Shown piece after piece: positions 35,520 through 44,766 of a stretch of 44,766 nucleotides of DNA. Source of the DNA: CAVSPO01 sp963730005 (lineage in GTDB: Bacteria; Actinomycetota; Actinomycetes; Propionibacteriales; Propionibacteriaceae). The stretch lies in NCBI GenBank assembly GCA_963730005.1, contig CAVSPO010000003.1:1-44766 (forward strand). Reading direction: 5' to 3'. Every line of letters starts with the position of its first letter. Position 1 is the first letter of the stretch. Both the position numbers and the translations under genes were made by a program. The notes under the pieces were generated by a model. That model saw only the letters and a list, made by a program, of their open reading frames with translations, did not search any database and had not been told where the DNA came from.

Positions 35520-36632
35520 TCAGTGCTGTGGCCAGGCGCCGCGCACGTACTGCGCAGGATAGAGGGCGGCGGGATCGACGCCGCCCAACTCGGCGGCTGC
35601 GCGTTGGGGCCAGTGCGGCTCCCGCAGCGCGACCCGACCCAACACCACCAGATCGGCCTGGCCGGAGGCGATGATGTCGTCGGCCTGGGCGGGGCTGGTG
35701 ATCAGGCCGACGGTCGCCGTCGGAATGCCGGCCTCGGCGCGCAACCGGGCAGCGAACTCCACCTGGTAGCCGGGGCCAACCGGAATCCGGGCAATCACGT
35801 TGCCGCCCGAGCTGACGTGGACCAGATCAGCGTCGTGGGCCTTCAACAGCCTGGCCAACTCGACCGACTGGTCGGCATCCCAACCGCCTTCGGTCCAGTC
35901 GGTGGCTGAGATGCGAACCAGCAGCGGATTGGTCCAGACGGAGCGCACCGCGTCCACCACCTGCAGCAGTAGCCGCGCCCGGTTCTGCAGGGAACCGCCG
36001 TATTCGTCGGTGCGCAGGTTGCTCAGGGGCGAGAGGAACTGGTGCAGCAGGTAGCCGTGCGCAGCGTGGATCTCGATGACGTCGAAGCCGGCTGCGGCGG
36101 CGCGGACGGCAGCCTCGCGGAACTGCGCGACCACCGTCGTGATGCCCGCGCTGTCCAGTTCGATCGGGGTCGCCAGCCCCTCGAAAGCGACGGCGCTGGG
36201 GGCAACCGTCTGCCATCCGCCGTCGGCCGGCGGCACCGAACCCTGCTGTTCGCCAGCGAAACCGCGATAGGTGCTGGCCTTGCGGCCGGCGTGGGCCAAT
36301 TGGACGCCGACCCGCACCGGCACCCGTTCGCCGTCGGGGGTCTGCAGGGTCTGGGTGTGCACGAAGTCGGTGATGTGGCGCCAGCTGGCAACTTGCCGGT
36401 CGTTCCACAGCCCGGCGTCCTGCGGGCTGATCCGGCCCTCGGGGCAGACTGCGGTGGCTTCGGACAGGATCAGCCCGAACCCGCCTGTGGCGAAACCGCC
36501 GAGATGCACCAGGTGCCAGTCGGTGGGGACGCCATCGCGGCCGTCGATCATGTACTGGCACATGGGGGCAACCGCCAAGCGGTTGGCGATGGTCAGGTCA
36601 CGCAGTCGCAAGGGTTCAAAGAGGGCAGGCAT
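35520..36632 (-). CDS. NADH:flavin oxidoreductase, Old Yellow Enzyme family (YqjM-like)
   Basis: An FMN enzyme reducing activated alkenes with NAD(P)H. The 370-residue barrel has C25 in APMCQY, the YqjM-type modulating cysteine, the HAGRKAS segment, EIHAAHGYLLHQFLSPLSN (split over about 170-190) and RTDEYGGS. The open frame reaches upstream, but the ATG at 36630-36632 has GAAGGTG at good spacing. The 133-base gap to ettA shows no clear hairpin. No partner gene indicates its natural substrate. Confidence 0.92.
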   Translation of the reverse strand: MPALFEPLRLRDLTIANRLAVAPMCQYMIDGRDGVPTDWHLVHLGGFATGGFGLILSEATAVCPEGRISPQDAGLWNDRQVASWRHITDFVHTQTLQTPDGERVPVRVGVQLAHAGRKASTYRGFAGEQQGSVPPADGGWQTVAPSAVAFEGLATPIELDSAGITTVVAQFREAAVRAAAAGFDVIEIHAAHGYLLHQFLSPLSNLRTDEYGGSLQNRARLLLQVVDAVRSVWTNPLLVRISATDWTEGGWDADQSVELARLLKAHDADLVHVSSGGNVIARIPVGPGYQVEFAARLRAEAGIPTATVGLITSPAQADDIIASGQADLVVLGRVALREPHWPQRAAAELGGVDPAALYPAQYVRGAWPQH

Positions 36633-36765
36633 GGGCACCTTCGGTCCGTGGTCGGTGAATCGGCAGGCGTGCTTGACGCCCGCACTTGTCAACTCACGAA
36701 TCACCCGCGGCATTCCGCCACGTTCCAAGGACGCCCGCCGCGGACTGCCCGCGACGGGCTCAGCC

Positions 36766-38452
<1,687 letters not shown>

Positions 38453-38540
38453 GTGGCGTCGGATCCTTCGGTAGCTCGGCATTCCGGGTGGAAATCCACC
38501 GTCGACCAGTATGCCAGCTCGCGCTTCCGGGCCCGATTCC

Positions 38541-40187
38541 TCAGCGGACGGCCCGCGCCACCAGCTCCTGCGCCTTGGCGTGGCGCGCCAATTCCAGATT
38601 GACCGGCTTGATCACTTCGTCCAGTGCCACGGCTGTGACGGCCCTGGTCATCGCAGCTTCTGCCTGGGCCGCCTTGTGTCGGGCACCGACCTCGACACCG
38701 ATCCGGCTGACCCCGGCCAGCGCCACCCCGGTGCCCAGACCACTGAACACCATCAGGGTGGGCAGCGGAATGTTGTACCAGCGATAGATCTGCAGCGGGG
38801 GCAACTGGAAGTAGGCGAGGATGACGCCGCTGAACAACCACAGCAGACCGGTGGCGACAATCACGATCATGAGCCACTGGAGTACCCGCACCAGTTTCCA
38901 CCAACCGTGCCCCTCGTTCATCCGCAGGTCGGTGGTGGCGACCGCCCGGTCGAGATCGTCCGCCAGGCGCTGCCGATCGGTGCGCGCCGCCTCGCGTACC
39001 GCGTCCGCCCAGCCCCCCGGGAGGCCGGCTGAGGCCTCATCCACGAGGGCTCGCACAGCGGCGTCGACGCGAGACTGCTGCACTCCCCCGCCGACCCGCA
39101 GGCTGGTCCGCTGCACCTCGACCGGTTGCAGCTCGTTCTGTTTGGGACGTTCGGTCTTCCTGGCGGCACCCCGGTCCAGATGCAACATGCGCAGAGGATC
39201 CGGGCGCAGCTTCGTCAACCAGTTCACCAGCGGCCAGCCGGTGGCTCCAACACCGCGATGCCGCATCGACCCCAGCACCGCTGCACTCACCTGGGGCACG
39301 CCCGCAGCCTCGGCGAAGGCGTCCGCCAAGCGTCCCTGGAGGGTCATCGGGATGTCACCGACGCGCCCGTCGCCGAGATCCGCGTCGAGGGCTCGCGCGG
39401 CAGCCGCCACGTCAAGGGAGAGCCGGGCAGCGGCCGCGGCCTTGTTGCTGACCAGCTTCTTGATGGCGGCCCGCAGTTTGTCGATGTTGAGCCCGTCCAG
39501 CGCCGACACCGCCAGCACCGGCACCTCGCCCAGGCCCTCGCTGCGGAGCAGGGCACGCAGGTCCTTCATGGTTTTGTCGAGCTGGTCGGGGGTCAGTCGG
39601 TCGGCCTGGTTGAGCACGACCATCATCACCTCTGCATGGTCGGCCAGGGGCCTCAGGTAGCGCTCGTGGAGCGCGTTGTCCGCGTATTTCTGGGGGTCCA
39701 CCACCCAGATCAGGCAGTCGACGAGCTGCACCAGCCGGTCGACCTCCACACGGTGCGACGTCATCAGCGAATCGTGGTCGGGCAGGTCCAGCAGCACCAA
39801 CCCGGCCAACGCCGGGTCACCATCGTCCACGACCTGACGGCGGGGCACGGCGAGCCAGTCGAGCAACTCGGACGGCGGCTGAGCGCCCCAGTAGGCGGCC
39901 AGGGCCTTCGATGTGGTGGGTCGCTTGACGCCCGGCTCGGCCAGCTGGCGCCCGGCTATGGCGTTGAAGACACTCGACTTGCCGGACCCGGTAGCTCCGG
40001 CCAGCGCGACTACCGTGTCGTCCCCGGAGAAAGCCAGCCGCTGATCCACCTGCTGGACGACTCGTCGCGCCTCGGCCACCACCCGATCATCGCCTCGGCC
40101 CTCGCTGAGGCTGGCCGCGTCACCCAGGGCACTCACCCGCGACGCCAAGCCGGCGCGCTGCCGTGCCTCCTTGGGACTGCCGGTCAT
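38541..40187 (-). CDS. Dynamin-like GTPase, second of a pair (DynB-like)
   Basis: This 548-residue protein has a GTPase domain with P-loop GATGSGKSS (64-72), a threonine-bearing switch (KRPTTSKAL), DLPDHDS at the G3 position and LNQAD at G4. Two hydrophobic segments (about 445-470 and 480-500) near the C-terminus form a membrane hairpin. Its ATG overlaps the stop of the preceding dynamin-like gene (40184-40187), so the two are co-translated and probably form a heteromeric membrane-remodelling GTPase, as DynA/DynB do in Streptomyces septation. Its exact role here is inferred. Confidence 0.82.
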   Translation of the reverse strand: MTGSPKEARQRAGLASRVSALGDAASLSEGRGDDRVVAEARRVVQQVDQRLAFSGDDTVVALAGATGSGKSSVFNAIAGRQLAEPGVKRPTTSKALAAYWGAQPPSELLDWLAVPRRQVVDDGDPALAGLVLLDLPDHDSLMTSHRVEVDRLVQLVDCLIWVVDPQKYADNALHERYLRPLADHAEVMMVVLNQADRLTPDQLDKTMKDLRALLRSEGLGEVPVLAVSALDGLNIDKLRAAIKKLVSNKAAAAARLSLDVAAAARALDADLGDGRVGDIPMTLQGRLADAFAEAAGVPQVSAAVLGSMRHRGVGATGWPLVNWLTKLRPDPLRMLHLDRGAARKTERPKQNELQPVEVQRTSLRVGGGVQQSRVDAAVRALVDEASAGLPGGWADAVREAARTDRQRLADDLDRAVATTDLRMNEGHGWWKLVRVLQWLMIVIVATGLLWLFSGVILAYFQLPPLQIYRWYNIPLPTLMVFSGLGTGVALAGVSRIGVEVGARHKAAQAEAAMTRAVTAVALDEVIKPVNLELARHAKAQELVARAVR

Positions 40188-42088
40188 CGCTGGTCACCTC
40201 GCGGCTGCTCGATCAGCTCCGCTTCGACCAATTCACCACTGTTGTCCCCCGTCACCTGACGGATCCTGACGGTCTCTTCGACGGCTCCCCGACCGATGGC
40301 AGCGGGGCTGCCCGAGTCGATGGCGCCCTGTTGTTCGGCGGGGGGCAGCGCGGCTGCGCGTCCGGTCTGGGGATGGAAGTCGAACTCCTCGTACCCCTCA
40401 GCTCGGGCGATGTTGACACGCTCGCTGGCTTCCCGGATCCGGGCGGCCCGCTCACCGGTCACCTGCAGGTCAGCCAACGCCTGCTCGTAGCGGCCCAGCT
40501 CGCCGGCCATCAGTGCGTGCACCCGTTCATCCAGCTGTTGCTTGGCGATCACAGCGAGCCTGCGCACGGCGTCCTCACCGAAAATCGACTCGAGCAGCTT
40601 CTGGGCCAGCACCGCGCTGCCCCCGGCGACACCGATCTCGGCCCCGGTCAACCCTGCGGTCTGGCTGAAGATCACCAGCATCAGCGCGGCACCGACGCCG
40701 TTGACGCCCAGAGCCGCGATCCGGGCGCCCTTGCGTTTGCCTCGTCCCTCTTCCGCGACCAGCGTCATGACGTCGGTCTGCCAACCCCTGATGAGTCGCG
40801 ACACCGCATCAGGAACATCCGGGGATGCCTTGGCCAGGTCGGGGTGAGCCAGCAGCAGCTGACGCCCCGCCGGATTGCCCAGCCAGGCCCGACCTGCCCG
40901 CTCCGCGGCGGCGCGGGCCTCCTCGACCAGCAGGATCTCCAGACCGGAGCGCGCAGCAACGGCGACTTCCTGGCCTGCCGACGGTTCTCCCCGCAGCGCC
41001 CCGGTCAGTTTGTCACGCAGCCAGGAGATCTTCTCGTCCATGGCGCGGGTAAACTCCCCGGTCCCGACGTAGTCGTGCCAGCGTGACAGCACCTCGCCGC
41101 GCAGCAGGGTGCCGTCGGCGGTCTGGACGGCCACCGCGCGAGACGCCTCGTCGAACGACTTGGAGGCGTCCTGCTGGAGGGCGTCGACGGTCTCAAGCTG
41201 CGCCTGGATGGCTGCCGCGACGCCGGGCGCGCGTGTCGTCAGCGAACCGATCGCGCCGTCCAGGGTCTGCATGACGATCCGCTGCCGGCTCGCTTTGTCC
41301 GCGGCCAGGGTCGCCAGCCAGGCGCGGATCGGTGACACAGCGGCGTCGGGCAGCAGGCCAAGTTCGTCGGTGACGGTCTCGGGCACGGCGAACAACGGCG
41401 AGTCGGCCAAACCGCGCTCGGTCATCAGGCGGCCCAGATCGGCCGGGATCACCCGCATCGCCGCCGGGGGGACCCGGTCGAGGACGACGGCGACCGCGGC
41501 ATTTCGTCTGGCTGCGGCCTGCAGGAACTCCCACGGCACGGCATCCGCGTAACGGGCGGCGGAAGTGACGAACAACCACAGGTCGGCAGCTTCGAGCAGT
41601 TGGGAGCTCAGCCGCCGGTTTGCCTCCACGACGGAGTCCACGTCAGGTGCGTCCAGCAGTGCCAGTCCGGGCGGCAGCGTGGGCTCGGGGACGAGTTGCA
41701 GCGAGCTCTGGTCGGTGCTGGGCACCCGCGTGCGGATCAGTCCAGAAAGCACCCGGTCATCATCGAACCAGCCCTCGTCCTTGGGGTTGAAGATGAGCAC
41801 CGGCGACTTGGTGGTGGGTCGGATCACACCGGGCGCCGAGACCACCCGGCCGATGAGCGTGTTGACGAGCGTGGATTTGCCGGCGCCCGTGCTGCCGCCG
41901 ATGACGGCCAGCAGCGGGGCCTCCAGGTTGACCAGCCGGGGCAGGATGTAGTCGTCCAGCTGGGCGGTGATCTGGCGGGCGGCAGCCGACTGGTCAGCGG
42001 CCCCAGGCAGCGCCAAGGGGAGACGTGCATCGACCAGAGCTGACCGCAGCTCGGTCAGTGACTGGGTCAGTTTCAGGCTGCTACCCAA
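40184..42088 (-). CDS. Dynamin-like GTPase, first of a pair (DynA-like)
   Basis: The 634-residue protein has a P-loop GGSTGAGKS (64-72), an IRPTTKSP switch I, DAPDVDS at G3 and only LDRVP where NKxD is expected at G4, so guanine specificity may be relaxed. A long helical middle region leads to a hydrophobic pair (about 455-500) and a charged, glutamate-rich tail. It opens the two-gene unit and the ATG of its partner overlaps its stop. The 151-base gap to the PrsW gene upstream shows no clear hairpin. Membrane fission or stabilisation at division or under stress is the likely role. Confidence 0.82.
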   Translation of the reverse strand: MGSSLKLTQSLTELRSALVDARLPLALPGAADQSAAARQITAQLDDYILPRLVNLEAPLLAVIGGSTGAGKSTLVNTLIGRVVSAPGVIRPTTKSPVLIFNPKDEGWFDDDRVLSGLIRTRVPSTDQSSLQLVPEPTLPPGLALLDAPDVDSVVEANRRLSSQLLEAADLWLFVTSAARYADAVPWEFLQAAARRNAAVAVVLDRVPPAAMRVIPADLGRLMTERGLADSPLFAVPETVTDELGLLPDAAVSPIRAWLATLAADKASRQRIVMQTLDGAIGSLTTRAPGVAAAIQAQLETVDALQQDASKSFDEASRAVAVQTADGTLLRGEVLSRWHDYVGTGEFTRAMDEKISWLRDKLTGALRGEPSAGQEVAVAARSGLEILLVEEARAAAERAGRAWLGNPAGRQLLLAHPDLAKASPDVPDAVSRLIRGWQTDVMTLVAEEGRGKRKGARIAALGVNGVGAALMLVIFSQTAGLTGAEIGVAGGSAVLAQKLLESIFGEDAVRRLAVIAKQQLDERVHALMAGELGRYEQALADLQVTGERAARIREASERVNIARAEGYEEFDFHPQTGRAAALPPAEQQGAIDSGSPAAIGRGAVEETVRIRQVTGDNSGELVEAELIEQPRGDQR

Positions 42089-42239
42089 GGCTGGTTTCCT
42101 TCCCCCGCGTCAAGACCTCACTGGGCCTTGGTCCACTTTGGCACGTCCAGGCACCGGACGTCGCCCTCCGGGGTGACAACCGGGCCGAATCGGCGCGTGC
42201 GTGGCTCGTTCAAGCGGGGCACGCAATCTCGCACGCCGC

Positions 42240-43693
42240 CTACTGCGGATAGTTCGCTGTCGGTCCGGATGCTGTGGGTCGCATCGGGACAGAGCTGACG
42301 GGTATCGGCGGTCCGGCGTTCGGCAGGGCCGGCACCTGCCGCATCCTTGGCTGCCGGAGCCTGGCGAGACGTTCCTTGAGCGCAGTCAGGTCAGGCTTGT
42401 GCCACCAGTCCGGTTTGATCCGTTGACCGTCCGGCTCGTACAAGGCAGTCAGTCGAAGGGCCCGGATCTCGTACAGCAGTTCCTTGGCACGTTCCTCCCC
42501 CGCTGCATCCACCAGTCCGCGCGTCATCGAGGCCCGCAGGTAGGCCAGCTCCGACAGACAGCGCTGCATGGCCAGGGTGTCGCGGAAGACGCGACGGCCA
42601 CGAAGCAGCGCGGCGAACGCCAGCTTCAGACGAAGCCGGGTGTTGGAGAACACGATCGGGTCTCGCGGGTACAGCCAGCCGGTGTGCACGTAGTCGTCCA
42701 GCCTGGCGGCGATCAGTTTGCGCTCGGCCAGGTAGCGCCGGACCAGGGTCAGGGTCAGGGTCAGCATCGCCAGCCAACCGCTGACGGTGAGCACCGTTGT
42801 CGGGGCGCCAACACTGGCCATGCCGTTGAACGCCATGTGGCCGGAGACGGCGAACAGGAAACCGGCCAAAGGCGCCACGACGCGAACCAGCTTGCTGCGG
42901 TTGGTCAGGGCCACAGCCAGACCCAGGGCGGTCAGGATGGTGAACAACGGGTGCCCGAAGCTGGTTTGCAGCCCTCTGGACACCACGTACTCCATGCGGG
43001 CGGCCTCAGGGTCAACGCCGACGATCTTGCTGGCGTAGATGAAGGGGCGCGTGTAGTAGAGGATGTTCTCGGTGAACGCGAAGCCGGCCGCGCTCAACCC
43101 GGCGAGGGTCACCGTCTGCAGCACGCTGACGATGCGGTAACGCACGAAGATCGCCAGCAGGAAGAGCACGGTTGCCTTGGCGGACTCCTCGACGAAGGGC
43201 GCCACGAAGATCGCGGCCCGGGCGGCCGAGGTGGGGTCGCCGGCGCCCTGGATGTTGATCAGGCTGCTCATCCAGGTGTTGAGGTAGAGGCTGACCAGGG
43301 TGGCGACCGCACCGCCCCAGCCGAGCGCCACGAACTTCATCGTCCAGGTGGTGGGCCTGAGCCGGTCGACGAGCACGAACACCACCACCCAGCCGGCCAG
43401 TGTCAGCGACGCCCAGTAGGCCGACCCCCGCACCGCTTCGCTGAACTGGCTCCAGGTGAGCTCAGTGGGTGAGCCCAGCTGCCGTGTGACGGCCTCGATC
43501 TCGGCCCGCAAGCTGCACCCTCCAGCCGGTAGGTCCAGACCAGGCAAGCTCCGTACACCAGGACTGCCACCACGCCCACCCAGAACGAGTGGCTGAAGAC
43601 GAAGTGGCGTTGCCACCAAGGCTGGATGCGGTCCACCGGACGCGGCAACCCGGAAAGGGCACGGGCTCGACGCTCGACGATCTCGGTGGACAT
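42240..43693 (-). CDS. PrsW-family intramembrane metalloprotease, one frameshift
   Basis: Corrected length is about 484 residues. All four PrsW signatures are present: EExxK in PFVEESAK, FAFTEN, GHPLF and GHMAFN, spread over several membrane helices; the first helix is the FWVGVVAVLVYGACLVW segment near residue 35. PrsW enzymes cleave anti-sigma factors or other membrane proteins; the target here is unknown. A missing base near 43512 splits TYRLEGAA from LRAEIEAV. The start MSTEIVERR at 43691-43693 is chosen as the first ATG after the tRNA. It shares strand with the dynamin-like pair. Confidence 0.85.
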
Positions 43694-43747
43694 GTCTGCA
43701 AGGTTACCCGGGGACGATGTGGGCTCAGGGACCGGCGATTGGTTGGG

Positions 43748-43820
43748 TGCCCCCGGCGCGATTCGAACGCGCAACCGTTGGATTAGAAGTTCAGTGCTCT
43801 ATCCGTTGAGCTACGGGGGC
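43748..43820 (-). tRNA. tRNA-Arg (anticodon TCT)
   Basis: The minus strand reads GCCCCCGTAGCTC... for 73 bases with a 7-base-pair acceptor stem, intact D stem (GCTC/GAGC) and T stem (GCGCG/CGCGC around TTCGAAT), loop CTTCTAA and discriminator A. CCA is not encoded. The anticodon stem is poor: CTGAA faces TCCAA, giving two C-A mismatches. Confidence 0.93.
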
Positions 43821-43877
43821 CTGCGCACAGATTGTAGGTCCAGGCCCCCGCCGGCGGCACATCCTTGCATCAGATCG

Positions 43878-43906
43878 GCCTCGGCCGTTCGCCGAGCGGC
43901 CGAGGC
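43878..43906. other. Ten-base-pair hairpin between tRNA-Arg and orn
   Basis: GCCTCGGCCG (43878-43887) and CGGCCGAGGC (43897-43906) form a perfect stem with a nine-base loop. It lies upstream of both divergent genes, so it is not an obvious terminator for either; it may be a regulatory stem in the orn leader or a remnant terminator. Confidence 0.4.
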
Positions 43907-43951
43907 GCACCGCCCATGCGGGCTCTTGCGGACGGTCGCTAGGGTGAGGGG

Positions 43952-44570
43952 GTGAATGACATGTTGGTGTGGGTGGATCGCGAGATGACCGGGCTTGACC
44001 TGGCGAAGAACGGACTGATCGAAGTGGCGGTGCTCGTCACGACGGTGAGCTCAACGTCAAGGACGACGGGCTGGACATCGTGATCAAGACCTCAGCGGAA
44101 CAACTGGCCACGATGACCGACTTCGTGCGCGAGATGCATGTCAAGTCCGGCCTGCTGGCCGAGCTCGAGGCCGCCGAAACCACCATGGCGCAGGCCGAGC
44201 AACAGATCCTCGACTACGTGAAGAAGCACGTTCCCGTCTCCCGCAAGGCGCCATTGGCGGGCAACACGATCGGCACCGACCGCACGTTCCTGGCCAAGGA
44301 GATGCCCAGCTCGAGGCGTACCTGCACTACCGCAACGTGGACGTCAGCAGCGTCAAGGAGCTGGCCAGCCGCTGGTACCCCAAGGCCTTCTACCAAGCCC
44401 CGGTAAAGAAGGGCAACCACCGTGCGCTGGCCGACATCCAGGAATCCATCGAGGAACTGCGCGACCACCGCGAGGCCGTCTTCGTCGCCCCTCCCGGCCC
44501 GACCACCTCGCAGGCCAAGGCGATCGCTGCCCGACACCAAGGCAGTGTGACGGGCATCGGGACGGCGTAG
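43952..44570 (+). CDS. orn: Oligoribonuclease, interrupted by two frameshifts
   Basis: The enzyme degrades 2-5 nucleotide RNA and c-di-nucleotide breakdown products to mononucleotides. Corrected length is about 206 residues. DEDDh motifs are visible: WVDREMTGLD at the start, the RNVDVSSVKEL segment and HRALADIQESIEEL. Missing bases near 44040 (VLVT to DGELNVKDD) and near 44307 (a CCCC probably read as CCC, EMP to QLEAYLHY) break the frame. GTG 43952 or ATG 43961 could start it; AGGGTGAGG precedes both. Because orn is normally essential in actinobacteria, sequencing error is the likely cause. Confidence 0.88.
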
Positions 44571-44696
44571 TCCCGGTCTGGCAAGCACTGCTGTCCGCAA
44601 CCTGTTCGCCGCGCTCCTGGTGATCACTGCGATTTCCGATAGTTTCGATGTTTCGCTAGATGTTGACCTGTTCGCGAGGAGACCTGGAAGAATCTG

Positions 44697-44766
44697 GTGG
44701 GTGTGGTCAGTTGGTAGAGCTTCCTGGTCGTGGTCCAGGTGGTCGCGGGTTCGAGTCCGTCATCCA
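44697..44766 (+). tRNA. tRNA-His (anticodon GTG), partial at the window end
   Basis: GTGGGTG begins the acceptor stem, the CCTGG/CCAGG anticodon stem surrounds TCGTGGT with anticodon GTG at 44730-44732, and a TTCGAGT T loop follows. The window ends in the 3' acceptor strand. Compared with a normal tRNA-His, one base is missing in the D stem, one is extra before the anticodon stem and one C is missing in the T stem, consistent with poor sequence here. Confidence 0.85.

Noticed and set aside
43748..43820. tRNA-Arg as an integration site for a mobile element
   Set aside because: No integrase, no repeated tRNA 3' end and no phage-like genes on either side.

Overview
The window is GC-rich with actinobacterial gene types: a giant 180-kDa-class NAD-glutamate dehydrogenase, a mycothiol-type DsbA-family reductase, an MPEGH-type Nei glycosylase and a tandem pair of dynamin-like GTPases. 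An actinomycete of or near the Propionibacteriaceae is my best guess, but no rRNA or species marker is present.

Positions 49-9068 (minus strand) hold a guanidino-compound locus. A TetR regulator is followed by arcA, arcB, arcC and a glycine-amidinotransferase-type enzyme, then a hairpin, then an EamA transporter, a textbook creatininase and an NCS1 permease. No creatinase and no arginine/ornithine antiporter (ArcD) lie here. Read together, the genes could take up creatinine, open it to creatine, move the amidino group to ornithine (giving arginine and sarcosine) and burn the arginine through the deiminase pathway. That would give ATP and regenerate ornithine. This is the most novel proposal in the window; the individual families are clear, the combined pathway is inference.

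Positions 9151-23113 are mostly housekeeping: an unknown 500-residue protein overlapping nei, a small basic protein, the NAD-glutamate dehydrogenase, rpiB, ligA, the DsbA-family reductase and aminopeptidase N. Convergent gene pairs are separated by strong hairpins.

Positions 23126-29062 are a hexuronate locus. uxaC and uxuB run leftwards. A LarA-type nickel-pincer epimerase and 6-phosphogluconate dehydrogenase run rightwards from the same 190-base divergent region. The layout suggests glucuronate to fructuronate to mannonate, then C2 epimerisation to gluconate, then (with a kinase not seen here) 6-phosphogluconate and ribulose 5-phosphate. This would replace mannonate dehydratase and the KDG branch.

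Positions 29154-44766 hold an acyl-CoA synthetase and thioesterase pair with a divergent MarR regulator, a large FAD/Fe-S hydroxyacid dehydrogenase, an Old Yellow Enzyme, the ABC-F protein EttA, two dynamin-like GTPases, a PrsW protease, tRNA-Arg(TCT), oligoribonuclease and a partial tRNA-His. From about 32.2 kb to the right end, five protein genes carry single-base frameshifts and both tRNAs look damaged. None of the genes in the first 32 kb does. I read this as declining sequence accuracy rather than real gene decay, because orn and ettA are among the affected genes.
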